From Dokdonella sp. (GTDB lineage: Bacteria; Pseudomonadota; Gammaproteobacteria; Xanthomonadales; Rhodanobacteraceae), in NCBI GenBank assembly GCA_016712865.1, contig JADJQH010000008.1:248001-312000 (forward strand): DNA of 64,000 nt. Direction: 5' to 3'. Both the position numbers and the translations under genes were made by a program. Of this stretch, positions 45,655 to 53,959 are shown in pieces. The notes below the pieces were generated by a model that was not told where the DNA came from, searched no databases, and was given only the letters and a program-made list of their open reading frames with translations. Every line of letters starts with the position of its first letter. Positions within the stretch are counted from its first letter, which is position 1.

Positions 45655-46731
45655 TCAATGCCTGCCGTATTTTTCATCCAGGCGCTTGCCGAGTGCCTTG
45701 GTCAGAACGCGGGATTCGCTCTTGCGGCGCAGTTGTGCTTCCAGGCTCTCGGCAGCGGCTGCAAGTTCATCGCGAAGCTTGAGGTAGCTGTGCCAGCGCT
45801 CGGGGTCGAGGCGACCATCGTCGAGGGCGGCGCGCACGGCGCAGGAAGGTTCGGCGAGGTGACTGCAATCACCGAAACGGCATTCGCCTGCCAATTCCTC
45901 GATATCGTCGAACTGCCCGCCGTCGAAGGATTCATCCCCAGTCAGTTTCACTTCGCGCATGCCGGGTGTGTCGATCAGGCAGCCGCCGCTGGGCAACATG
46001 ATGAGCGAGCGGTACGTGGTCGTGTGTCGGCCACGGCTGTCATTGGCACGCACCGCCTGGGTTGATTGCCGCGCTTCGCCGAGCAGGGTGTTGGTGAGGG
46101 TCGATTTGCCGGCGCCCGAGGAACCCACCAGCACGGTGGAACTGCCAGGGCCCAGATGGGCGAGCAGGGCATCGACTCCGAAACCGGTCTTGGCATTGAT
46201 CGCGTGGATTTCCGTGCCAGCCGGCATGCGTGCCTTGAGCTGATCCGTCATGGCCTGTGCGTCAGCGGCAAGGTCCGCCTTGGTCAGCACCACCACGGCC
46301 TTCGCCCCGCTGCCCTCGATGAGCACGAAATACCGTTCGATGCGGGCCGGATTGAAGTCGCCATCCAGCCCGCACACCACCATGACCGTATCAATGTTGG
46401 TGGCGATCACCTGGCGCAGGTGTCGTTCGCCGGCTGCGCTGCGCGACAAGGTGCTCCGCCGCGGCAAGACCTGCTCGATGGTCGGTGGCACTGCGTTGCT
46501 GATCCACACGAAATCGCCAACGGCGGGTCGATCACCCGGATCAATGCCGGGTTTCAGGAAGCGGGGTGCGGGCTGTGCGGTGAAGGCGTGCTCGCCGTCG
46601 TGCAATTCATACCCTGCCCGATGCTGTGCGACCACGCGTGCGATGCGGCGGTGATCTGTTCCGGAATCGCTGGCGGGAATCTCGCCACGCCAGCCGATTC
46701 GAGAGAGCGCACTTGCCGGGGTTTCAGTCAT
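45655..46731 (-). CDS. rsgA: Ribosome small subunit-dependent GTPase A
   Basis: 358 residues, circularly permuted GTPase that acts in late 30S maturation. G4 TKAD (150-153) precedes G1 GSSGAGKST (203-211) and G3 DTPG. The zinc-binding tail C-x5-C-x-H-x5-C (CRFGDCSHLAEPSC) is complete. N-terminal OB-like domain with VGDFVW and LPRRSTLSR. The ATG lies 6 nt after a TAGAAT box, suggesting leaderless transcription in addition to any read-through from the upstream RND adaptor gene, 29 bp away. Confidence 0.95.
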   Translation of the reverse strand: MTETPASALSRIGWRGEIPASDSGTDHRRIARVVAQHRAGYELHDGEHAFTAQPAPRFLKPGIDPGDRPAVGDFVWISNAVPPTIEQVLPRRSTLSRSAAGERHLRQVIATNIDTVMVVCGLDGDFNPARIERYFVLIEGSGAKAVVVLTKADLAADAQAMTDQLKARMPAGTEIHAINAKTGFGVDALLAHLGPGSSTVLVGSSGAGKSTLTNTLLGEARQSTQAVRANDSRGRHTTTYRSLIMLPSGGCLIDTPGMREVKLTGDESFDGGQFDDIEELAGECRFGDCSHLAEPSCAVRAALDDGRLDPERWHSYLKLRDELAAAAESLEAQLRRKSESRVLTKALGKRLDEKYGRH

Positions 46732-46737
46732 TGCCGG

Positions 46738-46743
46738 ATTCTA
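46738..46743 (-). promoter_or_regulatory. -10 box of rsgA, leaderless configuration
   Basis: TAGAAT on the minus strand, 6 nt before the ATG. There is no Shine-Dalgarno between box and start codon. No consensus -35 at 17 bp. Confidence 0.45.
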
Positions 46744-46760
46744 CCGGCAGAGGCAATCAA

Positions 46761-47879
46761 TCAGGTTCCGCCCTCGCCACCACCGGCCGCCGCCATGCGG
46801 GTCTGCGCGGTTCGCGCGGCATCGTCCGACTCAAGAACCTGCACCAGTGCGCCATCGCTGAGTCCGGCCTGGCCCATGGTGACCACTTCGTCGCCCGCGA
46901 CAATGCCGTCCAGTACCTGGATGCTGGTGCCATCGCTGAAGCCGGTGCGGATCGGCGTGCGCACCGCCTTGCCATCCTTGACCTGGAAGACAACCGCCGC
47001 ATCGGACTTGCCGAACAGCGCCGCCTTCGGCAGCAGCACGGCGTCGGCTATGTGCTTGAAGGCGATGTCCATGCGCGCGAACAGACCGGGGCGCAACGTG
47101 CCGTCGCGGTTGTCGATGCCGATGGTCACCTTGACCGTACCGCTGTCGCCATCGACGATCGGCGCAACCCGCGTGATGCGGGCATCAAAGCGGCTGCCGC
47201 TCAGGGCATCAACGGTGAAACTCACCGGCTGGCCCGATGCCAGTGCGCTTGCATCGCGCTCGGGCACGCGCAGTTCCGCGCGCAGCTCGGAAAAATCGGC
47301 CATGTCGAACACCGGGGCATTGGCCGCCAGCAGCTGGCCCTGCTTGATCCAGCGACGGGTGACGACACCGGCAAACGGGGCGCGGATTTCCGCCTTGGCC
47401 ACGCTGACCCGCGCCAGCGCCACTTCGGCGCGGCGCACCGCATAGTCGGATTGCGCCTGGTCCTGGGTGGTGGCCGGGATCAGGCGGCGTTCGAGCAGCT
47501 TGTCGCCACGATCCACTTCATTGCGACGGCGCTGAAGGTCTGCTTCGGCCTCGCGCAGTTGCAAGCGACTGTGCGCTGCGTCGACGCGGGCCAGCACCTG
47601 GCCCTGCTGGACGCGATCACCTTCTTCGACCAGCAGCTCAAGCACGGTGCCGGCAACCTCACTGACCAGCTTGGCTTCACGTTCAGCCTGCAAGGCGGCA
47701 GTCGCTGCGTAGTGAGCGGTCATTTCGCCCTGGGCAACGCGCGCCGTTTCCACCGGCACGCCTTCTTCGGTCTTGGCGGCCTTCTCCGGCGCCTCCGTGG
47801 ACGCCGTGCTGCCGGAACAGGCCGACAGGGCGATGCACAGGCCGAGGGAAATGGCGGGAAAAGCGAGGCGGGACTTCAT
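46761..47879 (-). CDS. RND efflux periplasmic adaptor lipoprotein
   Basis: 372 residues of the membrane fusion protein (HlyD/AcrA) family. Lipobox LSAC puts the lipidated Cys at 21. Lipoyl half-motifs (GTVLELLVEEGDRVQQGQVLARVD and IRAPFAGVVTRRWIKQGQ) flank an alpha-hairpin (about 100-170), then beta-barrel and membrane-proximal domains. It should link an inner-membrane RND pump to an outer-membrane channel. No pump or channel gene is in the window; rsgA follows instead. AGGA precedes ATG 47879. A strong promoter with an operator-like palindrome lies upstream. Confidence 0.9.
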   Translation of the reverse strand: MKSRLAFPAISLGLCIALSACSGSTASTEAPEKAAKTEEGVPVETARVAQGEMTAHYAATAALQAEREAKLVSEVAGTVLELLVEEGDRVQQGQVLARVDAAHSRLQLREAEADLQRRRNEVDRGDKLLERRLIPATTQDQAQSDYAVRRAEVALARVSVAKAEIRAPFAGVVTRRWIKQGQLLAANAPVFDMADFSELRAELRVPERDASALASGQPVSFTVDALSGSRFDARITRVAPIVDGDSGTVKVTIGIDNRDGTLRPGLFARMDIAFKHIADAVLLPKAALFGKSDAAVVFQVKDGKAVRTPIRTGFSDGTSIQVLDGIVAGDEVVTMGQAGLSDGALVQVLESDDAARTAQTRMAAAGGGEGGT

Positions 47880-47898
47880 GTTCCTGAGCTCGTGATTG

Positions 47899-47938
47899 GT
47901 GTTGTAGGCAACTATAACACTAAAACGCAGTAAGTCAA
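47899..47938 (-). promoter_or_regulatory. Adaptor-gene promoter with operator-like palindrome
   Basis: On the minus strand TTGACT (47938-47933), 16-bp spacer, TATAGT (47916-47911): the best sigma-70 match seen here. Overlapping the -10 is the palindrome GTGTT-A-TAG-N4-CTA-C-AACAC (47899-47920), symmetric at 18 of 22 positions. This is where a TetR- or MarR-type repressor of an efflux operon would bind (inference). Confidence 0.65.
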
Positions 47939-48111
47939 GCATCGGATGGGGCGGGATTGTGTTGGCGTTGCCGGTTTGTTGCGCCTGCCAAAGGTCCCGT
48001 CACTACTGGGATGCATGCAGCAGGCGATTGGTTGCGTGCCGGGGCGGGAAGTTCCTGTGCACTGCATCATTGCTGCGGTTACCATGCGGAAATTTTTTTG
48101 CGCAGTCCGCC

Positions 48112-49359
48112 ATGCCCCAGCGACCCGTTCCTACCAGTTCCCGCCTCAACGAAGTCCGTTACGAGATCCGCGGCGCCCTCAGTCATCGGGCGCGTGACTT
48201 GGAAGCCGCAGGCCGCGACATCGTGCGCTTGAACATCGGCAATCCCGGCGCATTCGGATTCCAGACGCCTGCACACTTGCGCGAGGCCATGCGCGATTCC
48301 TTGCCGCGCAGCGAGGCCTATTGCCAGCAACAAGGCTTGCCGCAGGCGCGCGAAGCCATTGCCGCCCAGCAACGTGCACGCGGATCGGCAAGTGCCAGCG
48401 CGGAACGGGTGTTCATCGGCAATGGTGTCAGCGAGCTGATCGACCTGAGCTTGCGTGCATTGCTGGAAGCCGGTGATGAAGTGCTGATTCCCGCGCCCGA
48501 CTATCCCTTGTGGACGGCAGCCACCATCCTCAACGGTGGCAAAGCCGTGCACTATTCCTGTCCGGCGTCGCGCAATCATCTGCCGGACGTGGATCAGATG
48601 CGGGCGTTGATCACGCCACGCACGCGCGCCATCGTGCTGATCAATCCCAACAACCCGACCGGTGCCAGCTATCCGCGCGCATTGCTTGAAGCCATCGTCG
48701 AGTTGGCGCGGCAGCATCGCCTGGTCCTGCTCGCCGATGAAATTTATGACGGCATCCTGTTTGACGATGCCCGCTTCCAGCCGCTTGCCGTGCTGGCCGG
48801 TGATCATCCCTGCATCACCTTTGGGGGCTTGAGCAAGGTGCATCGCGCCTGCGGCTATCGGGTGGGCTGGTTGACGGTGTCCGGGCGCGAATCGCGCCTT
48901 GCCGACATGCTGCATGCGTTTGACCTGCTCGCCGCGCTGCGCCTGTGCGGCAACGTGCCGGGGCAGTGGACCATCCAGCCCGCATTGCAGGGGCCCGACA
49001 CCATCAGTGCGCTGACCGCACCCGGCGGACGCCTGCATGAATCACGGCGTGCAGTGCTCGATGCCGTTGCCAAAAGCGAGTTCCTCCAGGTCGTGGCGCC
49101 GGCGGGCGCGCTTTACGCCTTCCCCGGCGTTGACGTGAACAAACTGGAGAACTTCGATGATGGCGAGTTCGCGCTGGAGTTGCTGGAAAGCGAGAGCGTG
49201 CTGATCGTTCCTGGCAGCAGCTTCAACATCGACTACCGCAATCATTTCCGCGTCACCTTGTTGCCGGAAGCAGTCATGATCGGCGACGTGTTCGAACGCA
49301 TCGAGCGCGCGCTGTGCCGCAGCGCGGAGCGTCAGCACCGCTCGCGCCAGGTTGCCTGA
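48112..49359 (+). CDS. alaA: Alanine aminotransferase AlaA-like
   Basis: 415 residues, class I/II PLP aminotransferase. It follows E. coli AlaA through most of its length (LNIGNPxxFGF, IGNGVSELI, VPAPDYPLWTAA, NPNNPTGA, DEIYDGILFDDA). The PLP lysine is K242 in FGGLSKVHRACGYRVGW. It makes alanine from pyruvate and glutamate. ATG 48112 matches the family N-terminus. Divergent from the RND adaptor gene. Confidence 0.92.
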   Translation: MPQRPVPTSSRLNEVRYEIRGALSHRARDLEAAGRDIVRLNIGNPGAFGFQTPAHLREAMRDSLPRSEAYCQQQGLPQAREAIAAQQRARGSASASAERVFIGNGVSELIDLSLRALLEAGDEVLIPAPDYPLWTAATILNGGKAVHYSCPASRNHLPDVDQMRALITPRTRAIVLINPNNPTGASYPRALLEAIVELARQHRLVLLADEIYDGILFDDARFQPLAVLAGDHPCITFGGLSKVHRACGYRVGWLTVSGRESRLADMLHAFDLLAALRLCGNVPGQWTIQPALQGPDTISALTAPGGRLHESRRAVLDAVAKSEFLQVVAPAGALYAFPGVDVNKLENFDDGEFALELLESESVLIVPGSSFNIDYRNHFRVTLLPEAVMIGDVFERIERALCRSAERQHRSRQVA

Positions 49360-49372
49360 ATCAATTACGCAC

Positions 49373-49984
49373 ATGGCGGCCTCGTTCCTTGCCCTGGGCG
49401 ATTCCTACACCATCGGCGAAGGTGTCGATGTGCAACTGCGCTGGCCGGCACAACTGGCAACCCGACTGCGCGAGGAAGGTCATTCCTTCGACCCGGTCGA
49501 TGTCATCGCCACCACCGGCTGGACCACGGATGAACTGGCGGGCGCGTTGCAGGGCGCGCAACTTCGCGATCACTACGATCTAGTTTCCTTGTTGATCGGG
49601 GTCAACAACCAGTATCGCGGACGCGACCTCGAGAACTACCGCATCGAATGTGCCGGACTGATCGACTTTGCCATCGGCAAGGCGAATGGCCGTGCGCAGC
49701 GGGTGATGGTGCTATCCATTCCCGATTGGGGCGTGACCCCGTTTGCCGCCGCCCAGGGTGCGGATGCAGAACGCGTAGCCGCGCACATCGACCACTTCAA
49801 TGCCATTGCCCGCGAGTTGTCCATCGCGCGTGGAACGGCGTGGATCGACGTGACGGATATTTCGCGCGGAGCGGGGCGGGACATGCTGACGGAGGACGGA
49901 CTGCATCCCTCGGCTGAGCAGTATGCGCTGTGGGCTGAGCGTGTGTTGCCCGCTGCGCGAGCTGTTCTTGGACAACCCGCCTGA
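49373..49984 (+). CDS. SGNH/GDSL hydrolase
   Basis: 203 residues. Block I LALGDSYTIGEG with nucleophile S11, block III GVNNQYRG, and block V DGLHPS (catalytic Asp and His) are all present. No signal peptide, so a cytoplasmic esterase or deacylase; substrate unknown. It starts 13 bp after alaA and is probably in the same transcript. Followed by two hairpins (50012-50032 and 50049-50075) where it converges with the OmpA-like gene. Confidence 0.88.
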   Translation: MAASFLALGDSYTIGEGVDVQLRWPAQLATRLREEGHSFDPVDVIATTGWTTDELAGALQGAQLRDHYDLVSLLIGVNNQYRGRDLENYRIECAGLIDFAIGKANGRAQRVMVLSIPDWGVTPFAAAQGADAERVAAHIDHFNAIARELSIARGTAWIDVTDISRGAGRDMLTEDGLHPSAEQYALWAERVLPAARAVLGQPA

Positions 49985-50090
49985 GGCTCAATCTGCATCC
50001 AGTCACTTGGCCCCTGCCTTCGCAGGGGCGACGCCAAACACTGGCACCGCCATCCCCGCACAAGACAGGGATGGCCAGTACCGACAGTGA

Positions 50091-52103
50091 TTACGGCAGG
50101 AGTTCCCAGACAATCACGCTGACCGTTGCCTTGGCGGTGCCGCCGCGTCCATCGGAAATCGTGTACTCGAAGGTGTCGACGCCGGCAAAACCGTGGATGG
50201 ACGTGTAACGCACCGTTCCATCCGGATTGATTGAAAGTTCCGCAAGTCCCGGACCGGTGTGTTCCACGGCAACCACGGTCAGCGGGTCACCGTCCGGGTC
50301 GGAATCGTTGCCCAGCACGTTGATGTCGGTCTGGTAACCCTTGAGCACGCCACCATCGTCGTTCACCGCAATCGGCAACTGGTTGGATTCCTCGGCGGTG
50401 TTGACCGTCACGTTCACGGTGGCCGTGGCCGTGGCGCCGTTGCCGTCGCTGATCGTGTAGGTGAAGCTGTCGGCGCCGGAATAGTCCGCGGCCGGAGCAT
50501 AGGAAACGACACCGCCGGAAATGGTGGCGACGCCGTGGGCAGGTGCCCCGACTGCGGTGATCGTCAGGGCATCGTTGTCCGGATCGCTGTCGTTGGCGAG
50601 CACATCGATGGGCGTGCCGCTGGAATTGAAGTCCACCGTGGCCTGGTCGTTCTGTGCCAGCGGCACGCCATTGAGATAGACGCGCGGGCCGAGCGTGGTG
50701 GTGCTGGACTCGGTTTCAAAACGATACACATCCACCGTGCGCTTGTGCTCGGCCGGGTTGCGCAAGGCGCGTTCGATCCAGGCCGGGTTGGCCTTCACCG
50801 GCTCGCGTACCCATTCGACCTTGTCCTCGGCTGCGGCAGCGGGTGCCGGAACCGTGGTTTCCTCGATGGTCAGGAATTCCACGTCGACGCGGCGATTCTT
50901 CTGGCGGTTTTCGGCGGTGTCATTCGGGAAGCGCGGATTGAGCTCGCCCTCGCCGCGGATATCCACCTGGTCGGCGGGAATGCCGCGGCTGACCAGATAC
51001 GCCTTGGCATTGGCCGCGCGGCGTTCGGACAGGGCCTGGTTGTAGGCCTCCGGTCCCACCGCATCGGTATGGCCAACCACGCTGACCCGGCTGACGCGGG
51101 ATGCGGAATTGAGCTTGGCAACCAGTTCATCGAGGGCAGCTACCGCGTCCGGACGCAGGTCATCGCGGTCGAAATTGAAGAAGGCATCGCCATCAAGGCG
51201 GGCTTCGTTGCGGATCACCTGCGGTTCGCCCGCAGAGGCGCTGTCGGCGTCACTGGCCGGGGTGCGCACTTCAACCATGCGGAACGGTTCGCGTGCGCGG
51301 AAGTTCTCGCCGAACTCGTAACGCAGCAGCAGCCAGCCGCGCGTATCCGACTTGTCGATCTCGAAATCGCCGGATTTGCGGGCGTGTTCACCCTGCAGAG
51401 TGAGACTGAAAGGACTGTTGCGGAACAACTTGTCGATGCCGAGCGAGATCGTCGACTGGCTGGAATCGAAATCACCGCGTTCGTAATCGAGGCCGCCGCG
51501 CACGCGCAGCAGGGGATCATCGAAATAACCACCAAAGCGCAGGCCGACACCGTTCTCGTAGGGGTGTTCAAAGGCGCGGATCAGGGTGTCGATGGTCTGG
51601 GTCTGGGTGTAGGCGCCGTTGGCATCGGTGCCGGTCAGGGTGGTCGTGTTGCTGGTCAGGGTGGTGTTGACCAGGCGGGTGCCCGAGGTGGCGTGGCTGA
51701 AATAGCCGCTGAAGAACAGGTCATCGCGCTCCCAGCCGATGCCGACGCTCGCCTTGCGATCCTTGAAGGCGTTCTGGTCGGCGGCGGCGAACACCTTCCA
51801 CACGCTGGCCTTGTCCGAATCGGGTGCGCCGCGCAGGAAGTTGTAGCCGACTTGCACGCCACCGGCGCCTCCCTGGCCCAGCCAGATCTCGCCCAGCCAG
51901 GCCGAATCGTCGTCCTTACCGAGGATGGCGAGGATTTCGCCGAGGACATCGCCGTCGTCATTGATGCCGAGCGAAACGCGCGCATTGGAGCCGATCCAGG
52001 TCAGTGGAATCGTCGGATCGTTGGCGGCGGATTCTGCCGGTGACTGTGCATTTGCGGTGGCGCCCAGTGCAAATGCGATGCAAAGCGGCAAGCTGCGGAT
52101 CAT
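50091..52103 (-). CDS. Outer-membrane protein: beta-barrel, OmpA domain, two cadherin-like repeats
   Basis: 670 residues. ATG 52103 is chosen since GAGGGG then has 7-nt spacing. A signal peptide (ending ANAQS) is followed by about 240 residues of alternating beta strands (barrel). An OmpA-C peptidoglycan-binding domain follows (FNFDRDDLRPDA, VVGHTDAVGPEAYNQALSERRA, NRRVDVEF; about 300-425). Two repeats of about 85 residues end it (VLANDSDPDNDALTI ... DSFTYTISDGNGATAT and VLGNDSDPDGDPLTV ... DTFEYTISDGRGGTAK). Known families usually end at the OmpA domain; here adhesion-type repeats follow it, which is unusual. Topology inferred only. Confidence 0.85.
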   Translation of the reverse strand: MIRSLPLCIAFALGATANAQSPAESAANDPTIPLTWIGSNARVSLGINDDGDVLGEILAILGKDDDSAWLGEIWLGQGGAGGVQVGYNFLRGAPDSDKASVWKVFAAADQNAFKDRKASVGIGWERDDLFFSGYFSHATSGTRLVNTTLTSNTTTLTGTDANGAYTQTQTIDTLIRAFEHPYENGVGLRFGGYFDDPLLRVRGGLDYERGDFDSSQSTISLGIDKLFRNSPFSLTLQGEHARKSGDFEIDKSDTRGWLLLRYEFGENFRAREPFRMVEVRTPASDADSASAGEPQVIRNEARLDGDAFFNFDRDDLRPDAVAALDELVAKLNSASRVSRVSVVGHTDAVGPEAYNQALSERRAANAKAYLVSRGIPADQVDIRGEGELNPRFPNDTAENRQKNRRVDVEFLTIEETTVPAPAAAAEDKVEWVREPVKANPAWIERALRNPAEHKRTVDVYRFETESSTTTLGPRVYLNGVPLAQNDQATVDFNSSGTPIDVLANDSDPDNDALTITAVGAPAHGVATISGGVVSYAPAADYSGADSFTYTISDGNGATATATVNVTVNTAEESNQLPIAVNDDGGVLKGYQTDINVLGNDSDPDGDPLTVVAVEHTGPGLAELSINPDGTVRYTSIHGFAGVDTFEYTISDGRGGTAKATVSVIVWELLP

Positions 52104-52335
52104 GTCCATTCCCCTCGTGGTAAAGCCCCTGAACGGCGCATTATCCGGTTTTTCCGCGAGCCGAGGTACTCCCGCGGTCGGCGCGTTGCCCCAGGCCAGC
52201 GCCAGGAAATGATCGGCAACCCTTGTGAGTTGGGCCAGGCAGACCCACATCGGACCCGTTCGATCCGCTTGCGCAGGTTTTGCCAGCGCCGGGTCCGCCA
52301 GTTGCAAATCCCATCCATTGTCCGAGGCTTTTTCC

Positions 52336-53259
52336 ATGTCCGAGTCCACCGACGTCCGCCTGCGCATCGAGGCGATCCTTGCCGATCATCCGGTGGTGCT
52401 GTTCATGAAGGGAACCCGCGAAGCGCCAAGCTGCGGGTTCTCCGCGGCCACCGTGGGTGCCCTCAACGACCTGCTGGAGAACTACCACACGGTCAACGTG
52501 TTGGCCGATGAGGCGATCCGCCAGGGCATCAAGGAATTCGGAAACTGGCCAACCATTCCGCAGTTGTACGTAAAGGGTGAGTTGGTCGGCGGCGCGGACA
52601 TCGTGCGCTCCATGGTGACCAGTGGCGAGATGCATGGACTGCTGGGCGTGCCGGCGCCGGATCGCACGCCGCCGGACATCAGCATCAGTGACACCGCGGC
52701 ACAGCAGATACGCGCAGCTCTCGCCGATGCGCAGGGCATGGGGTTGTTTCTCGCCATCGATGCGCGCTTCCATCCGCAATTCCAGTTGCGCGAGATCGAC
52801 GGTACGGAGATTCGTGCGCAGGCCAATGGCATCGAAGTGCTGTTCGATCCGGCCAGCGCCAAGCGCGCCCGCGGTGCGCATATCGGTTGGGCGGAAACCG
52901 CCCAGGGCGAAGGCCTGTCCATCGACTTGCCGGCTGCGCCGCCACGGGTCCGCGACATCGATGTCCACCGCCTCAAGCAGATGCTCGACGAAGGCACCAT
53001 CACGGTCATCGACGTGCGTTCCGCCGCCGAGCGCGAGCTTGCCCCGTTCGCCGGTGCCGAGGTGCTGGATGCTGCTTCGCACGAACGCCTGACCGGCCTG
53101 CCCAAGGATTCCGCATTGGCGTTCCTGTGCCATCACGGCAATTCCAGCCGAACGGCGGCCGAGCATTTCCGTGAACGCGGGTTTCGCGTCGTGCACAACG
53201 TGGAAGGCGGCATCGACGCCTGGTCACGCGAAATCGATTCGGACGTTCCGCGCTACTGA
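52336..53259 (+). CDS. Monothiol glutaredoxin fused to IscA-like and rhodanese domains
   Basis: 307 residues in three parts. Residues 1-105 are a Grx4-type monothiol glutaredoxin (KGTREAPSCGFS, C33; WPTIPQLYVKGELVGG) that handles iron-sulfur clusters. Residues about 113-205 resemble an A-type carrier (ISISDTAAQQIRAAL, IDARFHPQF) but have none of the three cluster cysteines. Residues about 212-307 are a rhodanese domain with active site CHHGNSSR (C265). The combination suggests sulfur transfer and cluster delivery in one chain. Divergent from the OmpA-like gene. Confidence 0.9.
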   Translation: MSESTDVRLRIEAILADHPVVLFMKGTREAPSCGFSAATVGALNDLLENYHTVNVLADEAIRQGIKEFGNWPTIPQLYVKGELVGGADIVRSMVTSGEMHGLLGVPAPDRTPPDISISDTAAQQIRAALADAQGMGLFLAIDARFHPQFQLREIDGTEIRAQANGIEVLFDPASAKRARGAHIGWAETAQGEGLSIDLPAAPPRVRDIDVHRLKQMLDEGTITVIDVRSAAERELAPFAGAEVLDAASHERLTGLPKDSALAFLCHHGNSSRTAAEHFRERGFRVVHNVEGGIDAWSREIDSDVPRY

Positions 53260-53366
53260 TATTGCGCTGCGGCGCAGCGTGGGTTGTATCCAGCGCCTGC
53301 CTATAATCCTTGCACGCCGCGGGATTTCCGGCTTGGCGCGGCGCAACCGAAGGCCAGGGTCAGCTC

Positions 53367-53705
53367 ATGTCGAAGCGCATGTTCCTCATCGTTGCGATCC
53401 TCCTGCTTGCAGCCTGCTCCGGCGGCGGCCGGGTTGACCTGGCGATCGACACTTGCATGGGTGAAGTCGCAAAGCGCCTGGAAGGCAAGTCCTTCGAGGT
53501 GGATCGGGCCAAACTGGCGGCCAGCGGCGCAAACCAGGATGCCGGCAAGGAAACACTCGATCTGTCGGCTCCCATCGTCTTCGATCGCGGCCTGGCGTCC
53601 GAATTCACGCAAACGCTGCGTTGCACGGTGCGCTTCGATGGCCAGGCGGCCAGCATCATCAACCTGCAATTCCTCTGGGACCTCGGCGAACTGAAAAAGC
53701 CCTAA
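53367..53705 (+). CDS. Small lipoprotein
   Basis: 112 residues, not otherwise recognised. The lipobox LLAAC gives Cys17 after a short hydrophobic signal. The mature part has two more cysteines (DTCMGEVAKRL, TLRCTVRF), possibly a disulfide. ATG 53367 is used because the upstream frame lacks a signal peptide. TATAAT at 53301-53306 is a plausible -10. Its TAA stop is part of an inverted-repeat element that begins there. Confidence 0.75.
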   Translation: MSKRMFLIVAILLLAACSGGGRVDLAIDTCMGEVAKRLEGKSFEVDRAKLAASGANQDAGKETLDLSAPIVFDRGLASEFTQTLRCTVRFDGQAASIINLQFLWDLGELKKP

Positions 53706-53870
53706 GGAAATTCTGATCAACCACAGTTTTCGTCGCCCCGGCGTACGCCGGGGTCCAATTTGACCTTGATTCCATTGGAACAAGATCAAGATGGGTTCCG
53801 GCTTGACCAGCCATTCGGCTGTTGTAAATCGCCTCGCCGGAATGACGAGCAAAATCAGGGTTTCCCGAAT
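53702..53870. repeat. Inverted-repeat element starting in a stop codon
   Basis: Begins ctaaggaaattctgatcaac and ends near caaaatcagggtttccc (inverted, imperfect). The interior has gccccggcgtacgccgggg (hairpin, 53735-53753) and a ggaatgacgagc type repeat. The TAA stop of the lipoprotein gene is its second to fourth base. It lies before fadE. Confidence 0.5.
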
Positions 53871-53959
53871 GACCACGGCGCGCTGCGGCGGGTGCCGTGG
53901 GCCGGGGTCGCAATGCGCATGGCGCATAATCCACGGCATTCGTCCGCGGAGAATGTCGC

